Under the pieces are notes generated by a model that searched no databases, was not told the origin of the DNA, and worked only from the letters and a program-made list of their open reading frames with translations. Position numbers and translations under genes: made by a program. A DNA stretch of 64,000 nucleotides, from the NCBI GenBank assembly GCA_038496445.1, contig JALMLS010000376.1:792201-856200 (forward strand). The letters are read 5' to 3'. Origin of the DNA: Trichosphaerium sp. ATCC 40318 (Eukaryota; Discosea; Flabellinia; Trichosidae). This document shows, one piece after another, positions 33,311 through 44,257 of this stretch. Position 1 is the stretch's first letter. The number at the start of each line of letters is the position of its first letter.

Positions 33311-36300
33311 ATGCTACTAGGGCAAGGGCGGTGAGCTGCCAAAGGTAGTATTATTATTTGTATATATTGCCAAGTTTCTTGGCTACGTATGCGCCTTTAT
33401 TGCTGCGCCATCTACTCTTTACTTGCTTTTATGCACAGTACGACTACTTTGTTTAATTTATCGTTAAATTAGTCTATAGACGATAGCGAAGGCGAATTTA
33501 TGGCTGTCAAAGCATATGGCAGCTCTAGTATTGCTTTGGTTTCCAAGATGGCTTATTGTGTACGCCGTTAGGCTAAAACATTTAACACACGCTAAAATCA
33601 AGCGCTAGAACGTTGTTCTTTCCTTTTTGCATAGCTCAGCCATAGGAGTGCTTTTACTTTTCAGATACGGTATAAACCTTTCCTGGGGTGCATCAGCCGG
33701 TATTGCAGTGGCTTTCTTAGGTACATTTTTAGAATCTACAAAAATAAAAATAACTAACAAATACTTCTCTCACTAGCCTTACAAATAATTGGCGCAATAT
33801 ACACAGCGTTTGATGGATTTATTTCAAAATTCTACAAGAAACACATAAAATGGTAAACGTGGTTTTTTTTTGGGTTTTGCAAAATTTTCTTGCCACAACC
33901 ATAAAACCAAAGATCGAATACGTTTTCTCACGTGCTTTTAGGACTGGCGATAGAGGTTACTGGACATTATTCTGGCAAGCACAATTCGATTTAATTGGTG
34001 CTACATGTTTGTTCTTTATTGGTATCACATTGATAAGGCACGTGGCTAACCACGTGTGTGGGTTTTTAATTAATTTCGTTTTTTCTCTTTAGGATACCTG
34101 GGACTATACTAGGCCTGCTTTATGCTACTAAACAAACAAAAAGCAGACGTGTTGTAATGTTAAAACAGGTTGGTTTGATATTCCTAGACATTGCTACATT
34201 CCCATTTGCTTTACTCTTCTTGTTCTTTCCATGGAGGTGGCCAAAGTACAGTAGAAAACTAAAAAAAGTACGTTGTGTTTATTGATTAATTTAGAAGAGT
34301 CATTGGAACCTAACACTCTTTTTTCTTCATTAGTTGACTGATATGAAAACTCGAAAAGTTTGCAATGTTCCAACAACAAGGTTTTATATGATGTATTTAG
34401 TACTTCATGGGTTGCTGGGTATGTAATAGCTTTTTTTTTCTTAATTTGTGTAACATGTATTATCTAGATGTTGTTGTATTCTTCTTTGGTTCTTTACTCT
34501 TGTTGTTGCTTCCTTGGCGCATTTATTGTTTTTTCCTTCACAGAGACGAGTTAAAAGACGACGAAAAGACTAACCCTTCGAAACTAAGAAACTTGATGCT
34601 AGCAGAAATATTGTTTGCTTTGGTTGATATTCCTGTATTATTCTTGAGCCTTATCGTGGTTATAACTTTCTACCGTCTTCCATCACTCATTCTCTGGTTG
34701 TACAAGGTAAATTAAAGGTCTGGCTAAAAGACATGTAACTAACGAGTTTTAGGGTAAGAAGCAAAAGCACAGATGGGGAGCTGTTGGTCTGGCTGCTTTG
34801 CTAATCCTCTATGATTTCTTCACATTTTTTGCAATGTTTTGCTGCTTGCTATCTGTTTATCGCTTCTATATTGTGATGAAGAAGCTCATAATAGTACGTA
34901 CATAATTATGTGACATCTGCCATCTTTTGAGTGAAACCAACCTTTTACATTATTTTATAGAGAACACCAACTTGGGCATTTGGAACACGGACAGCGAATG
35001 AATGGGAACCAAGCGACCCGCGAGGACAATGGGAAATTACCAAAGCATTTTTTTCGTACGAGCTTAATGAAGAAATTCAGCAAGTTAACGTTGATTTTGC
35101 TTTGTAGACTTATTAAGGATTTGCCGTTTATTTTTATGGCTTTATTAATTACTATACTTCTTTGGAGAGCTCCTTTATTATATTACGATATGTATAAGAA
35201 TGGCGGTACAGATAGTAGGCGCAAGATAATCCTCAAGTAAGCTGTTATTTTTTATAAACTCTTCTGGTTTTTTATCTTTCTAACTGTTGTACTAAGGCAC
35301 TTTGGATTACTTTTTTTGGATATTGTTGACTTTCCTTTCATTCTCATGTCGATTATTATATTGATTACAGTATGGAGAGCGCCTGCTTTTGTCCATGAGG
35401 TAATATTCATTTTGTTGCGTTATTTATCTCATGTTTTTTTGTACCAGGTAAAAAAAGCGCTTAAGAAAGGTAAAAACACGTGGGATAAACGTAACAAACT
35501 TCGTATGACTGTTTGTTGGCAAACATTATACTGGCTACTGGATATTCCAACAGCTTTTGCGCTTGTCGTTGTTACAATAACTGTCTATCGCTTTAAGCCA
35601 ATGGCATCGTAAGTTTGGCAATTGTACTTGTGAAATAACTTTTCGTTTAGTGGAATAAAAAAGAGCTATAATGCTTACTGGAATGAAGACACTGCAGCAC
35701 CAGCTAACCCACCAGCTGGAGCGCTTGCTCCTAATGATGATGCGGGTAGTGATGATGAAGAGAATCCAACACCTAAAAACCGTAAAGGAGATAAGCATTG
35801 GCATATTGCTGTATGTTCACTTTTAAACCCGCTTGTAAAGCTCAGACTTGAATAGGTTTGGCGCGAGTTTGGCGGTCTTCTTATGGATGTCCCTTTCCCT
35901 ATACTTGCTTTATTTACTCTATGGCGCATGCCTTGGCTTTGTATTCGTATGAAGGAGTGCGATACAGCAATGGAAAGGCGTATAGCTGTTTTAAGGACAT
36001 TATTGCAAGTTGCTAAAGATATTCCTTGCAGTTTGTTCTTCATCATTCTTATACTCAGTGGATGGCGTACAATGAGCGTTGTCGGACTTTTCAAGAAGTA
36101 TAAGAGAGGCGACGATGAGCACTTGATGCTTATGAAAGTATTTCTCCAGTTCCTTATCGATATTCCGTTTGTGGTAAGTATCAAAGCGTGCCTACTGTAG
36201 CAATTTGCTGGAACGATCTTAACACCTTTTTCGTTTAGGTTATGGGTTTCTTTACAATATTATCCCCACTTCGATTTGTTGTTATGTGGATTTGCATTGT

Positions 36301-39300
36301 AAAAGCAGTACGCCTTTCTTTTCTTTTTTCGAAGAACATTGTTAACAATGAACTGTTCAATTAATATCTTTGAAAAAATAGAAAAAAACTAAAGATGAAT
36401 CGCTTGCAAAATTAAGAAGATATGCGGCTCTCATTTTCTTTCTTGTCACGCTTGGAGATTACCTATTTGGGGTGCTGAGTACGTTTTTCTGATAACAATG
36501 ATATCTTTTTTGACTATTCTTAGCTCTATTGTGCATGTTGGCACCATGGCGTATGTTCACATATGTTTACTTGGTTAGAAAGTTTTTCACCAAGCATGAA
36601 AACAGAAACAAACTTAGTGATCCACCTCATTTTACTTATGTAAGCAAAAAAGCCACAAAAAGTCTTCTTTGAATGGCCTTGACTTTTAATTGCTCACTAA
36701 CAAAATCACTAGACTTTCGCATGGTGGGAAGCTACTTATACTACTGGTTACCTCATCCTTATGGACTTGTTGACTATCGTGAATATTTTTATAACAATGC
36801 TTTCGGTTGTTCATTTCGTGTCATTGTTGTATAGACTCTACAAAATGATGTCTACATTCAAATCACTGAATAAACCAGCACCGGCACCTGCACCGACTGC
36901 AAACGATGACACAGCTGCACCCGCACCTATAGCGCCTGCTGCAGCTCCAGTATATGATGGCGATTTAAGACATGTACGATAGCAACAACTTTGGGCAGTT
37001 CTTGGTTATTTACTGTTTTCCAGGCAACAAAAATTAAAAAGAGGGAAGAAGGAATGGATGCTCCTGCTTCTTTATCGTTTTTAAGACAGTTAGCTGCTTT
37101 TGAGATGATAGATACTTTCAGGCATATCCCGCATGTAGTATTACTTCCTATCAAAGCTGTTGGTTTGCTTTATATTCCATTACATATATACTTGAAATGG
37201 CGTACAAAAAGAAGAGTCAAAAAAGGAACTCAGAAAAAAATTAATGATCCTTCAATGTCTTTCCTTAGTTACCCACTAAATTGGCTTCATCGTACGCTAT
37301 TTATTACTCAGTTTGATTTTTTTAACAGCGTGTTTAGATACGAGTAAGACACGTATGACATTTTGGGGAATGCACGAATTTGCAATTATTAACACTGTTG
37401 CTATTTTATTCGTTCTTCCGAATGAGCTTGGTGCTATACCTGCTGCTTTGAACTTACTATTTATGCTTATATTCACTGTATTTTCTCCTTTCTGGAAATC
37501 AATACGTGAAGGTACGTCAAACTAGAGGCTCTTCTAGTTCTCCTCATTATGTTGTTCGCCAACTTATTTTTTTTTTATAGCTTTTGGATGGTTTGCTCTG
37601 GGTGGCGCACCTGGTGGTTTAATGATGGTTATCGATAGCATTCTCATGGTATTGGTGCTAATTAGTGTTCCAATATTCTTGTTCTTGCAATTCTTGCTCA
37701 TATTTATGCCACTCTGGTTATTCAACTTGACATCAGCAAGTGGTATCTCTTCAGCGAATGATTTCTTCAGAGCCATTTTTTCTTCTAGGGAATTTTGGCA
37801 GTCTATTGGAGACTTAAAGTACTACTACTGGATCCTATGGGTGCGTTTTTGAAAGGATACGCATAACATTAATGTCAACTTAGGGTTACTGGCTCTTGAT
37901 TATGGCAGCTCAATATCATATTTTGATAAAAGCGAGAGCAAGGTGGATTCCAATGTATGATCCACTACTCTCATTTTTATGGTTTTTACAACGTGTTCTC
38001 GCGGGCACTGTTTTCCGTGCTTACAAAGCTCTTTTGGGTGTACCTACAAGATTCAGTTATAAGCGAAAAAACACGTGTTGTTGCTTGGGTGAAGTCATTA
38101 TGTTCCCACTTGTACGAAGTTCGTTATTTCTTTCATTTCTAATTGTTTTTGTAAACAGGTTATATTGTGGACTATGTGGCCAGTTGCTATTCCTATTGTT
38201 GTAGCTCTTGTTATTAATGACAAGCGGGCATATTATGGTATTATTTGTGCAGCTCCTATTGTATGCGCATTCTTATGGTTTGGTCTTTTTTCGAAGAAAT
38301 CAGTTATACGATCAAACTGGAGAAATGTACGTTCTTGAGCACACATCTTTTCTCTATAGAAACAACTTTGTTTGTTTATTATAAGCTTATACTTACGCCG
38401 TCTAGATACCTCCTAAGAACAAGTCGAAAGTGCCTGTATGTCAAGTAACAAACGCTCATGTAGAATTTCCTAGCGCAGGAGGAGTTACTTTTGTCGTACA
38501 AGGAAACAGACCTCCTACTATGAAAGTTGATCAAGCTAGACTATACTTGGAAGGACAAGAATTCTGGAATGCCTTAAGAAAGATAGCTGGAAACAAGGCA
38601 GTATCAGCATTTAAGATGGCAATGTATCCTGTCATTCTTATGCCAAAGTTTATGGCTCCTAATCAGTTTGCGAATGGTGTAACTCTTCTAAATGTTCGAT
38701 TCGGCATTCCTGGTACTATATCGTTCCTTGGAAAGAATTTCACTGTTAAGAAGAAGGATGTTGTTAATATGTTCAATAATATGGTAAAAGAAGGTGATCC
38801 AGAAGTAGAGTTTGTTATCGATTATGGTGAAACAAAATATGGGTATCAACGATCAGGTTATATGCTTAAACTTAAAATTAAATTCTCAGATGTACTTAAA
38901 GCTGCTAATGATAACCTTGATCTACTCTCTGGAGGTACGTATTGTAGTCAATATGTTTGATACTGGCCGTTCTTAAGCTTTTTTGTAGAGCCACGTGATG
39001 GCGGTTTTGATGATGGAAGTGGGGCAATTGCTACACAAACCAAGACGGTGAATTTAGGAACCGACACGGATATCCCTGTTGTTGATTATGAAAGCGATGG
39101 CAAATTCTCTGCGAATGCACAACACTATAGCTTTCAAGAGCAAGATGGAGAAGCTGATGATTTAAAGGGATCTAAAGGAGTTCAAATGAAGACTGTTTCG
39201 CGTAAGAAAAAATCAAGAAAAGAGCCTCAGGATTCTCCTTCAGCAAGTGAAGTTGATGATGATGAAGATGATGAAGATGTACTTATAACAGGTGCACGTG

Positions 39301-39662
39301 TTAAGAAACCTAGGAAAAAGGTTTCAAAAGAGAATGCCGAAAACGAAGATAAATCAGGTTCGTTATCTGAAACACCTGCTTCTGGTTCCTTGGAAGAAAG
39401 TGAGTCATCTAGTTCAGAAGGTGGTGATGGGAAGAAGAGTGTAGAAGATACTATGATCGAAAAAATAGATGCTAGTCAGCCTGACGTTGCTGTCTCATCT
39501 AGTGAAAAGGAAAATGAATCACCGCCTCAAAATTACAATGAAGCTGATGTACTAAAACTTTCTGCTATGGGATTCACAGATGTTCAAGCAAGAAATGCAT
39601 TAGTAGCTATGAATGGAAACTTAGAAGCGGCAGCTAATCTTCTACTGAACCAAGCATCTTAA
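33311..39662 (+). CDS. giant internally repetitive multi-pass membrane protein with C-terminal UBA domain
   Basis: Many exons encode membrane segments in a repeated module of about 30-35 residues: a charged cytosolic run, then L-x-x-x-x-D-I-P-F, a hydrophobic stretch, and T-x-W-R-x-P. Examples are FALVDIPVLFLSLIVVITFY, RLIKDLPFIFMALLITILLW, DIVDFPFILMSIIILITVWR, LLDIPTAFALVVVTITVYRF, FLIDIPFVVMGFF and VAKDIPCSLFFIILILSGWR. After about 37.9 kb it becomes soluble: CQVTNAHVEFPSAGGVTFVV, FWNALRKIAGNKAVSAFKMA and FGIPGTISFLGKNFTVKKK. It then has a long acidic, Ser/Lys-rich linker and ends with a UBA domain (LKLSAMGFTDVQARNALVAM, NGNLEAAANLLL), stop TAA 39660-39662. About 1,600 residues. UBA binds ubiquitin. 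No family recognised. The ATG at 33311 (MLLGQGR) is plausible, not proven. Confidence 0.7.
34170..37200 (+). repeat. about twelve degenerate D-I-P/W-R transmembrane modules
   Basis: Within the large gene, module copies begin near 34170, 34400, 34600, 34790, 35090, 35305, 35510, 35860, 36000, 36145, 36420, 36740 and 37095. Shared positions are an acidic D followed by (I/L/F)P, then about 18 hydrophobic residues and (W/Y)R(A/L/M)P. Introns often fall between modules, suggesting growth by exon duplication. Individual copies are diverged at DNA level. Confidence 0.65.
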
Positions 39663-40110
39663 TTAACGAGAAAAGAAAAGAAAAAAAAGAATTGTACAGT
39701 TAAATAAAAACTTATCTCATTACACTCGCTTACTTATTGTGCTTTTGGGAGCTGTGCTCTGAAAAGCGTTAGTGCAACTAGAGTCCTGATGTATATCAGA
39801 AAAACTCTAAAGTCATTACACGTCACATTGCAATGATGCAATGAAAAAATAAACAAAAAATGGAATGTTGATAATCTAGGGCAATTCCTTTATGTCAACA
39901 CAAAACGTGTTAGCATTGTGCGAGTAATCCTGTCATTGCAAAGAAACTCAAAAACCAATCAGCTTTTTTGCCTTATGGCTCACACAGTCCCTGAACCGCA
40001 TGTAAATAAATATAATCTACTACGCCAATAAAGGCCATACAGATGCTAAATGAACTAAACGCTTATGTACAACAGTTTCTTTATTTCTATAAAATTCTGT
40101 ATTTGAATTC
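39663..40110. other. convergent intergenic, no gene seen
   Basis: Begins with poly-A and AATAAA of the TM-UBA gene (near 39702). It contains a second AATAAA near 39848 and direct AT-rich sequence, but no coding frame stands out. Confidence 0.4.
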
Positions 40111-40416
40111 TTACTTCACGCGTTTGCAATACCTTATTGGTGGATAATTAGCCAAGCAGTATGACTTGCAAAGGTGTCCGATTGCCCTACAAGCTCTTAG
40201 GGATTGTTTGCGTACTGGACCATAGATTTTTACAGCAAGCGGTTGTGTTTCTATGCATGTCTTTGTAGTTGGACATTGTTGCTCACGTTTACAGGCGTGG
40301 TACCCCGGAGAATGTTTGAGCGTGGTTATACAAGAGTGTTTCTTCGCTCTTCGCGATCTACAAGCTATGTACACACATAAAGATAATACTACAAGTAAGA
40401 GAAGGTGCAAACGCAT
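40111..40416 (-). CDS. small cysteine-rich secreted protein
   Basis: Intronless 101-residue protein with signal peptide MRLHLLLLVVLSLCVYIACR. The mature part is basic and Cys-rich: HSCITTLKHSPGYHACK, QQCPTTKTCIE, LRACRAIGHLCKSYC, IRYCKRVK. That gives about ten cysteines, enough for four or five disulfides. Such layouts occur in antimicrobial, protease-inhibitor and signalling peptides; I see no motif to decide. Secreted, function unknown. Confidence 0.65.
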   Translation of the reverse strand: MRLHLLLLVVLSLCVYIACRSRRAKKHSCITTLKHSPGYHACKREQQCPTTKTCIETQPLAVKIYGPVRKQSLRACRAIGHLCKSYCLANYPPIRYCKRVK

Positions 40417-40815
40417 TGAAGATGGAAATTCATTTGAGCGGAATACACCTTCCTTTTTAGGAATGACTTTGCTTAATAGTCCTTAAGCGAAGGTATGTCA
40501 AGTCGACAGTGCTCAATGTCGAAACGAGAAACTTTTGGTAGCAGTATGAGCGATAGAACCAGAGTTTGAGGTCACCTCGGAATCCTATTTCATTAATTGT
40601 CTACGTGACTGAACAGACAACAGCGCTTTACTCAGACTACCAAGCCCGATGTAAAAGTTATGCACCATACGTTGGCAATAGTACACAGTGTTTACTACAT
40701 CCGTGGCTTAATTGTGATCCGATAAGGGACAGTACGAAGGTACATTGTCAAAGGGAGGTGTTACATGTTTATTTGCTATTTTTTTTGAAAACCTATTTTG
40801 ATCACTTATTAAAAT
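40417..40815 (+). other. intergenic with an open exon-like stretch
   Basis: A plus-strand frame (40566-40740) reads NPISLIVYVTEQTTALYSDY, QARCKSYAPYVGNSTQC and LHPWLNCDPIRDSTK, then meets a gtacat donor. It looks like part of a Cys-containing secreted protein but has no ATG and no partner exon that I can find. It may be an exon or a relic. Confidence 0.25.
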
Positions 40816-42392
40816 CTATAACCTCAATTTATATGCTTTATGTTGACTTCCAATATATAAAGTGTTCTTATAATAATATAATCCACTAACAGAATCAATT
40901 GGAGGCGAGGTTATAACGTTTTTTACAGGATTTCCTGGGATATTCAGATAAACTTTATGTAATCCTCCTACCGTGTTATACTCGCTTACACTACCAAAGA
41001 ATAAGTCACCAAACCTATCACATGCTAGACCGTATATATCTGTTTTTGATGTATGTAAACAAGATACAGAACCATCAATAATACTTAATATTTTTGTCCT
41101 TAAAACAACATAAAGTGCGCCTGTTTTTAGATTACAAGCTATTCTTCTTGGGTATAAATATCCATATGGTTTTATCTTACTTTCATCAGGGTTTATCATA
41201 GCTATGTAAAAAAATTAGTATTCACTAGAACAAACAGAAAAGGTGAAAACCACTAGTGGTAATGCAAATAACAATATCAAATCCACAACGAAAAAAAGAA
41301 AGTTTTTTTGGATGTAACTTTAATGTTGTGTTATGTTTTACTGAGACTTTGTAATGTCGTGTATTACCACTTCAATAAAGTGGCACTAGCGCCCCTTTTG
41401 GTTTAATAGTTTTATGGAACACACAAGTAGATACACATGTAGGCAAACGAGCAAGAGCTTCAATTCCGAGATTTTTTTTCTTTTTTTCATCCTCAAAGAG
41501 GTATCGTAGAGGTTTATAATAACAAAAGACCAGAAAGAAAAAACAAAGTTGAAGTCACCAAAAAAAGAAAAACTTTCACGGTTTAAAACATTAACGTACA
41601 ATCAGTGAATATTAAAAGTGTTGATATTTGACCATGTTTATCAAGTCTACATAGCTGTCTGTTTGACTCATCACAAATAATCAAATCACCATTATTATCA
41701 TAACAAACACCAGAAGGAAGCGTAAACTTGAATTTTGTAGATCCTCTATTGCATGGTGTACCAGCAATCGTTGAAATAAAAGAATCAGGAATACTTCTTT
41801 TTATTTTTCTTATCGTATGATGACCTCTATCGCTGAATATAATATTGTTTTCTTTATCTATAACGCAGCCAGTAGGCAATGATATACCTAAAAAGTGAGT
41901 TTAGTCGCGTTAGAAATAAATACGTTCACGCATTGTCGAAAAGGGTCTATAATGCGTACCAGTGTCTTTTCCTATGGTTCCATCGCCGTACATTGAAGTA
42001 CCGCCTGTACGGCGTAATAAAATAGCTGATTTATAGCCTGTATCAGTTAACCGCTCTAGGATATTTATGCAGTGCCCAGCATGATCTATTAAGATAATCT
42101 ACGGTGGTTAACGGTTTTGAAAGTTAAACTAACACTACCTCTCCTGTAGATAACACACCAAAGTCTGTTACACGTCCGTATTTACCAGGGAGCTGTATTG
42201 GCGTGTAAACGCGGTTCATAGCCTAAATACTGTAAATACCCTTCTTTACGCTAATAACCGTACGCTATTATGTGGCACCATGCGTGTAAGGTCATTGGCA
42301 AGAATACTAGCTGATCCAAACGCGGAGAGGTCAGTATCATAGAGAAACTTTAAAATCTCAACAATAATCTCGGGTGGCAACGTAGAAAGCAT
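40816..42392 (-). CDS. F-box protein with NHL-type beta-propeller
   Basis: Starts at ATG 42392 with an F-box: MLSTLPPEIIVEILKFLYDT, DLSAFGSASILANDLTRMV. After a short intron: RVYTPIQLPGKYGRVTDFGV and IILIDHAGHCINILE. Blades follow with the NHL pattern, for example LPTGCVIDKENNIIFSDRGH, HTIRKIKR, LPSGVCYDNNGDLIICDESN, RQLCRLDKHGQISTL and, after a 380-base intron (long for this window), YGLACDRFGDLFFGSVSEYN. It ends YIGSQHKAYKLRL. F-box proteins bind SKP1 in SCF ubiquitin ligases, and the propeller would hold the substrate. The D-N-G-D-L and D-x-x-N-R positions are kept in two or three blades. Confidence 0.75.
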
Positions 42393-42846
42393 TTCAAGAC
42401 GACTACACGTTTTAAGGAAAAGATAAGACTTATTGTAAAAAAACAAGTTTGTCACAAGCTTGCCATTTCATTAGCAAATTTGTTGTCTACGTATGATACG
42501 CTGCTAAAGACTCACCGTGTGGGGACCCTGACACCTAAAGCTTATGTAAAGAGTAACAAGCGAATTGAGGAGTTTAAAATAGGGAGTGCAATCGCGTAGA
42601 TGTTAAAGGAGAAGCCTTGCTCAAGAAAGAAAAATGTGACACATGGTTTTACGAAAAATATGAGAATGTCAAAAACAGCAAAAAAACACCTTTTTACGTA
42701 AGCGGTTAGTATACACTGCGGTAAGCTATTAATTGAATGTTGGTATGACATAATCAGAGGTATAGCCTAACAACGCAATACTCAGGATATGGCATTTACA
42801 CAAAATGAATAACAATAAAGTTTATTAAAATAAAAGACTACATAAT
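42393..42846. other. intergenic, no gene seen
   Basis: Between two minus-strand genes. A 69-codon minus frame at 42542-42751 is phenylalanine/leucine-rich and probably noncoding. Confidence 0.35.
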
Positions 42847-43957
42847 CTAATCGGTGAACGGTAATATACCAAATAGCCAACCAGTAACCTTTTTGATAAT
42901 ACCAACAATAACGAGAATAAAAATAGCGAAAATACCTATTTACAAAAGAAACGTTAGCAAACAGCTCGTTTTCAGGAAAAAAAAATAACGTACCTATTAG
43001 TGCAATAGCTGGAGCAATAATCACAGCGCCAACGACAACAACAATCAATCCTACACCAGCAAGAATACCAGAGATAAGAGCACGTTTTGCTACTTGGTTT
43101 CTTTTAGAGAATATGTTCTTAGGTACAAGCCAATTCCTTCTTTCTTCCTCATATTCTTCTTCCTCTTGTTCTTCTTCGTTGTTAGTGAATGGAAATCTAT
43201 CAAAGAGGCTGTCATCTTCTTCCTCCTGAGGTTCTTGCTCTTCATCTTCTTCATCGTTCATGAATGGAAGTCTGTCTAAGAAACTTTCGTCTTCCTCTTG
43301 CTCTCTTTCTTGTTCTTGAGCTTGTTCTTCCTCTCTGTTCATGAAAGGAAGGTTGTTAAAGAAGCTATCGTCTTCTTCCTCTGGCACAGGTTGTGGTTCT
43401 GGTTTACTACGGAATGGGTTTGAAAACCATGATCCTTCTTCTTCTTCTTGCGTCTGTTCTTCGTTGTCGCGGTTGAACTTGAAACGAGAAGAAAAACTAA
43501 ACCAAGAACTGTCTTCTTCTTCGTCTGGTTTCTCAAGCTCCTCTTCCTCTTGAAAGCCGAATTTTTGCTTTAAGGCGTTTTCGATTTCTTTACGTTTCTT
43601 TGCTCGTCTGGCTTCATTACGTGCTTTAGTAAACTCTTCTTGTGCTGCTTCTGGTAAAACGCTCATTACGTGGTTATACGACTCGTCATCCATTTCAGCG
43701 TAGAAATCGTTTATTTTAGCTTGAATGTATCTCGCGGACTGGTCTAGAGAGTTGCAGAACCCAGAGAGTATTGGGGAAGATAGTACAACATCATTATCGC
43801 AAGCACCGCCGAGAACGTTCTTAGGGTGTACTTCTTTATGGTGCTTTAGCTCCTCGTACTTGTCCGCTACTATTTGTCTTACTTTGTCCATCACTGACAA
43901 CCTCTTTCCCTGTACACATATGAAGCATAGGAAGCAACATAAGATAAACAACCGCAT
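42847..43957 (-). CDS. secretory-pathway protein with acidic PFMN repeats and C-terminal membrane segments
   Basis: Starts MRLFILCCFLCFICVQGKRL, a signal peptide. Residues about 45-150 are a helical domain (FCNSLDQSARYIQAKINDFY, KARNEARRAKKRKEIENAL). Then come four or five acidic repeats built as EEEDxSFxxxLPFMNxEEE (copies SFFNNLPFMNREEE, SFLDRLPFMNDEED, SLFDRFPFTNNEEE, and looser SSWFSFSS and SWFSNPF units). The C-terminus has a TM helix (ALISGILAGVGLIVVVVGAV), then a single intron (gtacgt) and a second one (IFAIFILVIVGIIKK), ending LPFTD. About 350 residues. The repeats recall calcium-binding or short linear docking motifs, but no family is recognised. Stop TAG 42847-42849. Confidence 0.65.
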
Positions 43958-44257
43958 AATGTGACGCGTTTACCGAGTTTGCTCGGCTTTTTCCTTTTTT
44001 GGAATAAATAGAACTAGTTGGACTCTGCTTCGCATAATGCTAGATCAATAGTACATTTATAAAATAAACACACGCTATTAGAGGTACATAACTTCATGTT
44101 ATGTTTAAATGAATGAAGTGGTTTTGCTCCAAAATCCATTTAAAGATCGAAAATCGAAACCCCTTGATGGTTAATTGACAGGTCACACATCTGATCAAAG
44201 CGAGGCTTGGCTTGTGAAATACTGTATTAAAATATATGTCATTGTGATTTAGGTTTT
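43958..44257. other. intergenic, no gene seen
   Basis: 300 bases between the acidic-repeat gene and the last exon of beta-helix protein A. Nothing coding seen. Confidence 0.4.

Noticed and set aside
35675-36184. 169-codon minus-strand open frame
   Set aside because: Antisense to well supported TM-module exons on the plus strand; no start context or domain of its own.
43341-43553. Plus-strand Ser-rich frame
   Set aside because: Antisense of the acidic (GAA/GAG-rich) repeat region of the gene at 42847-43957.
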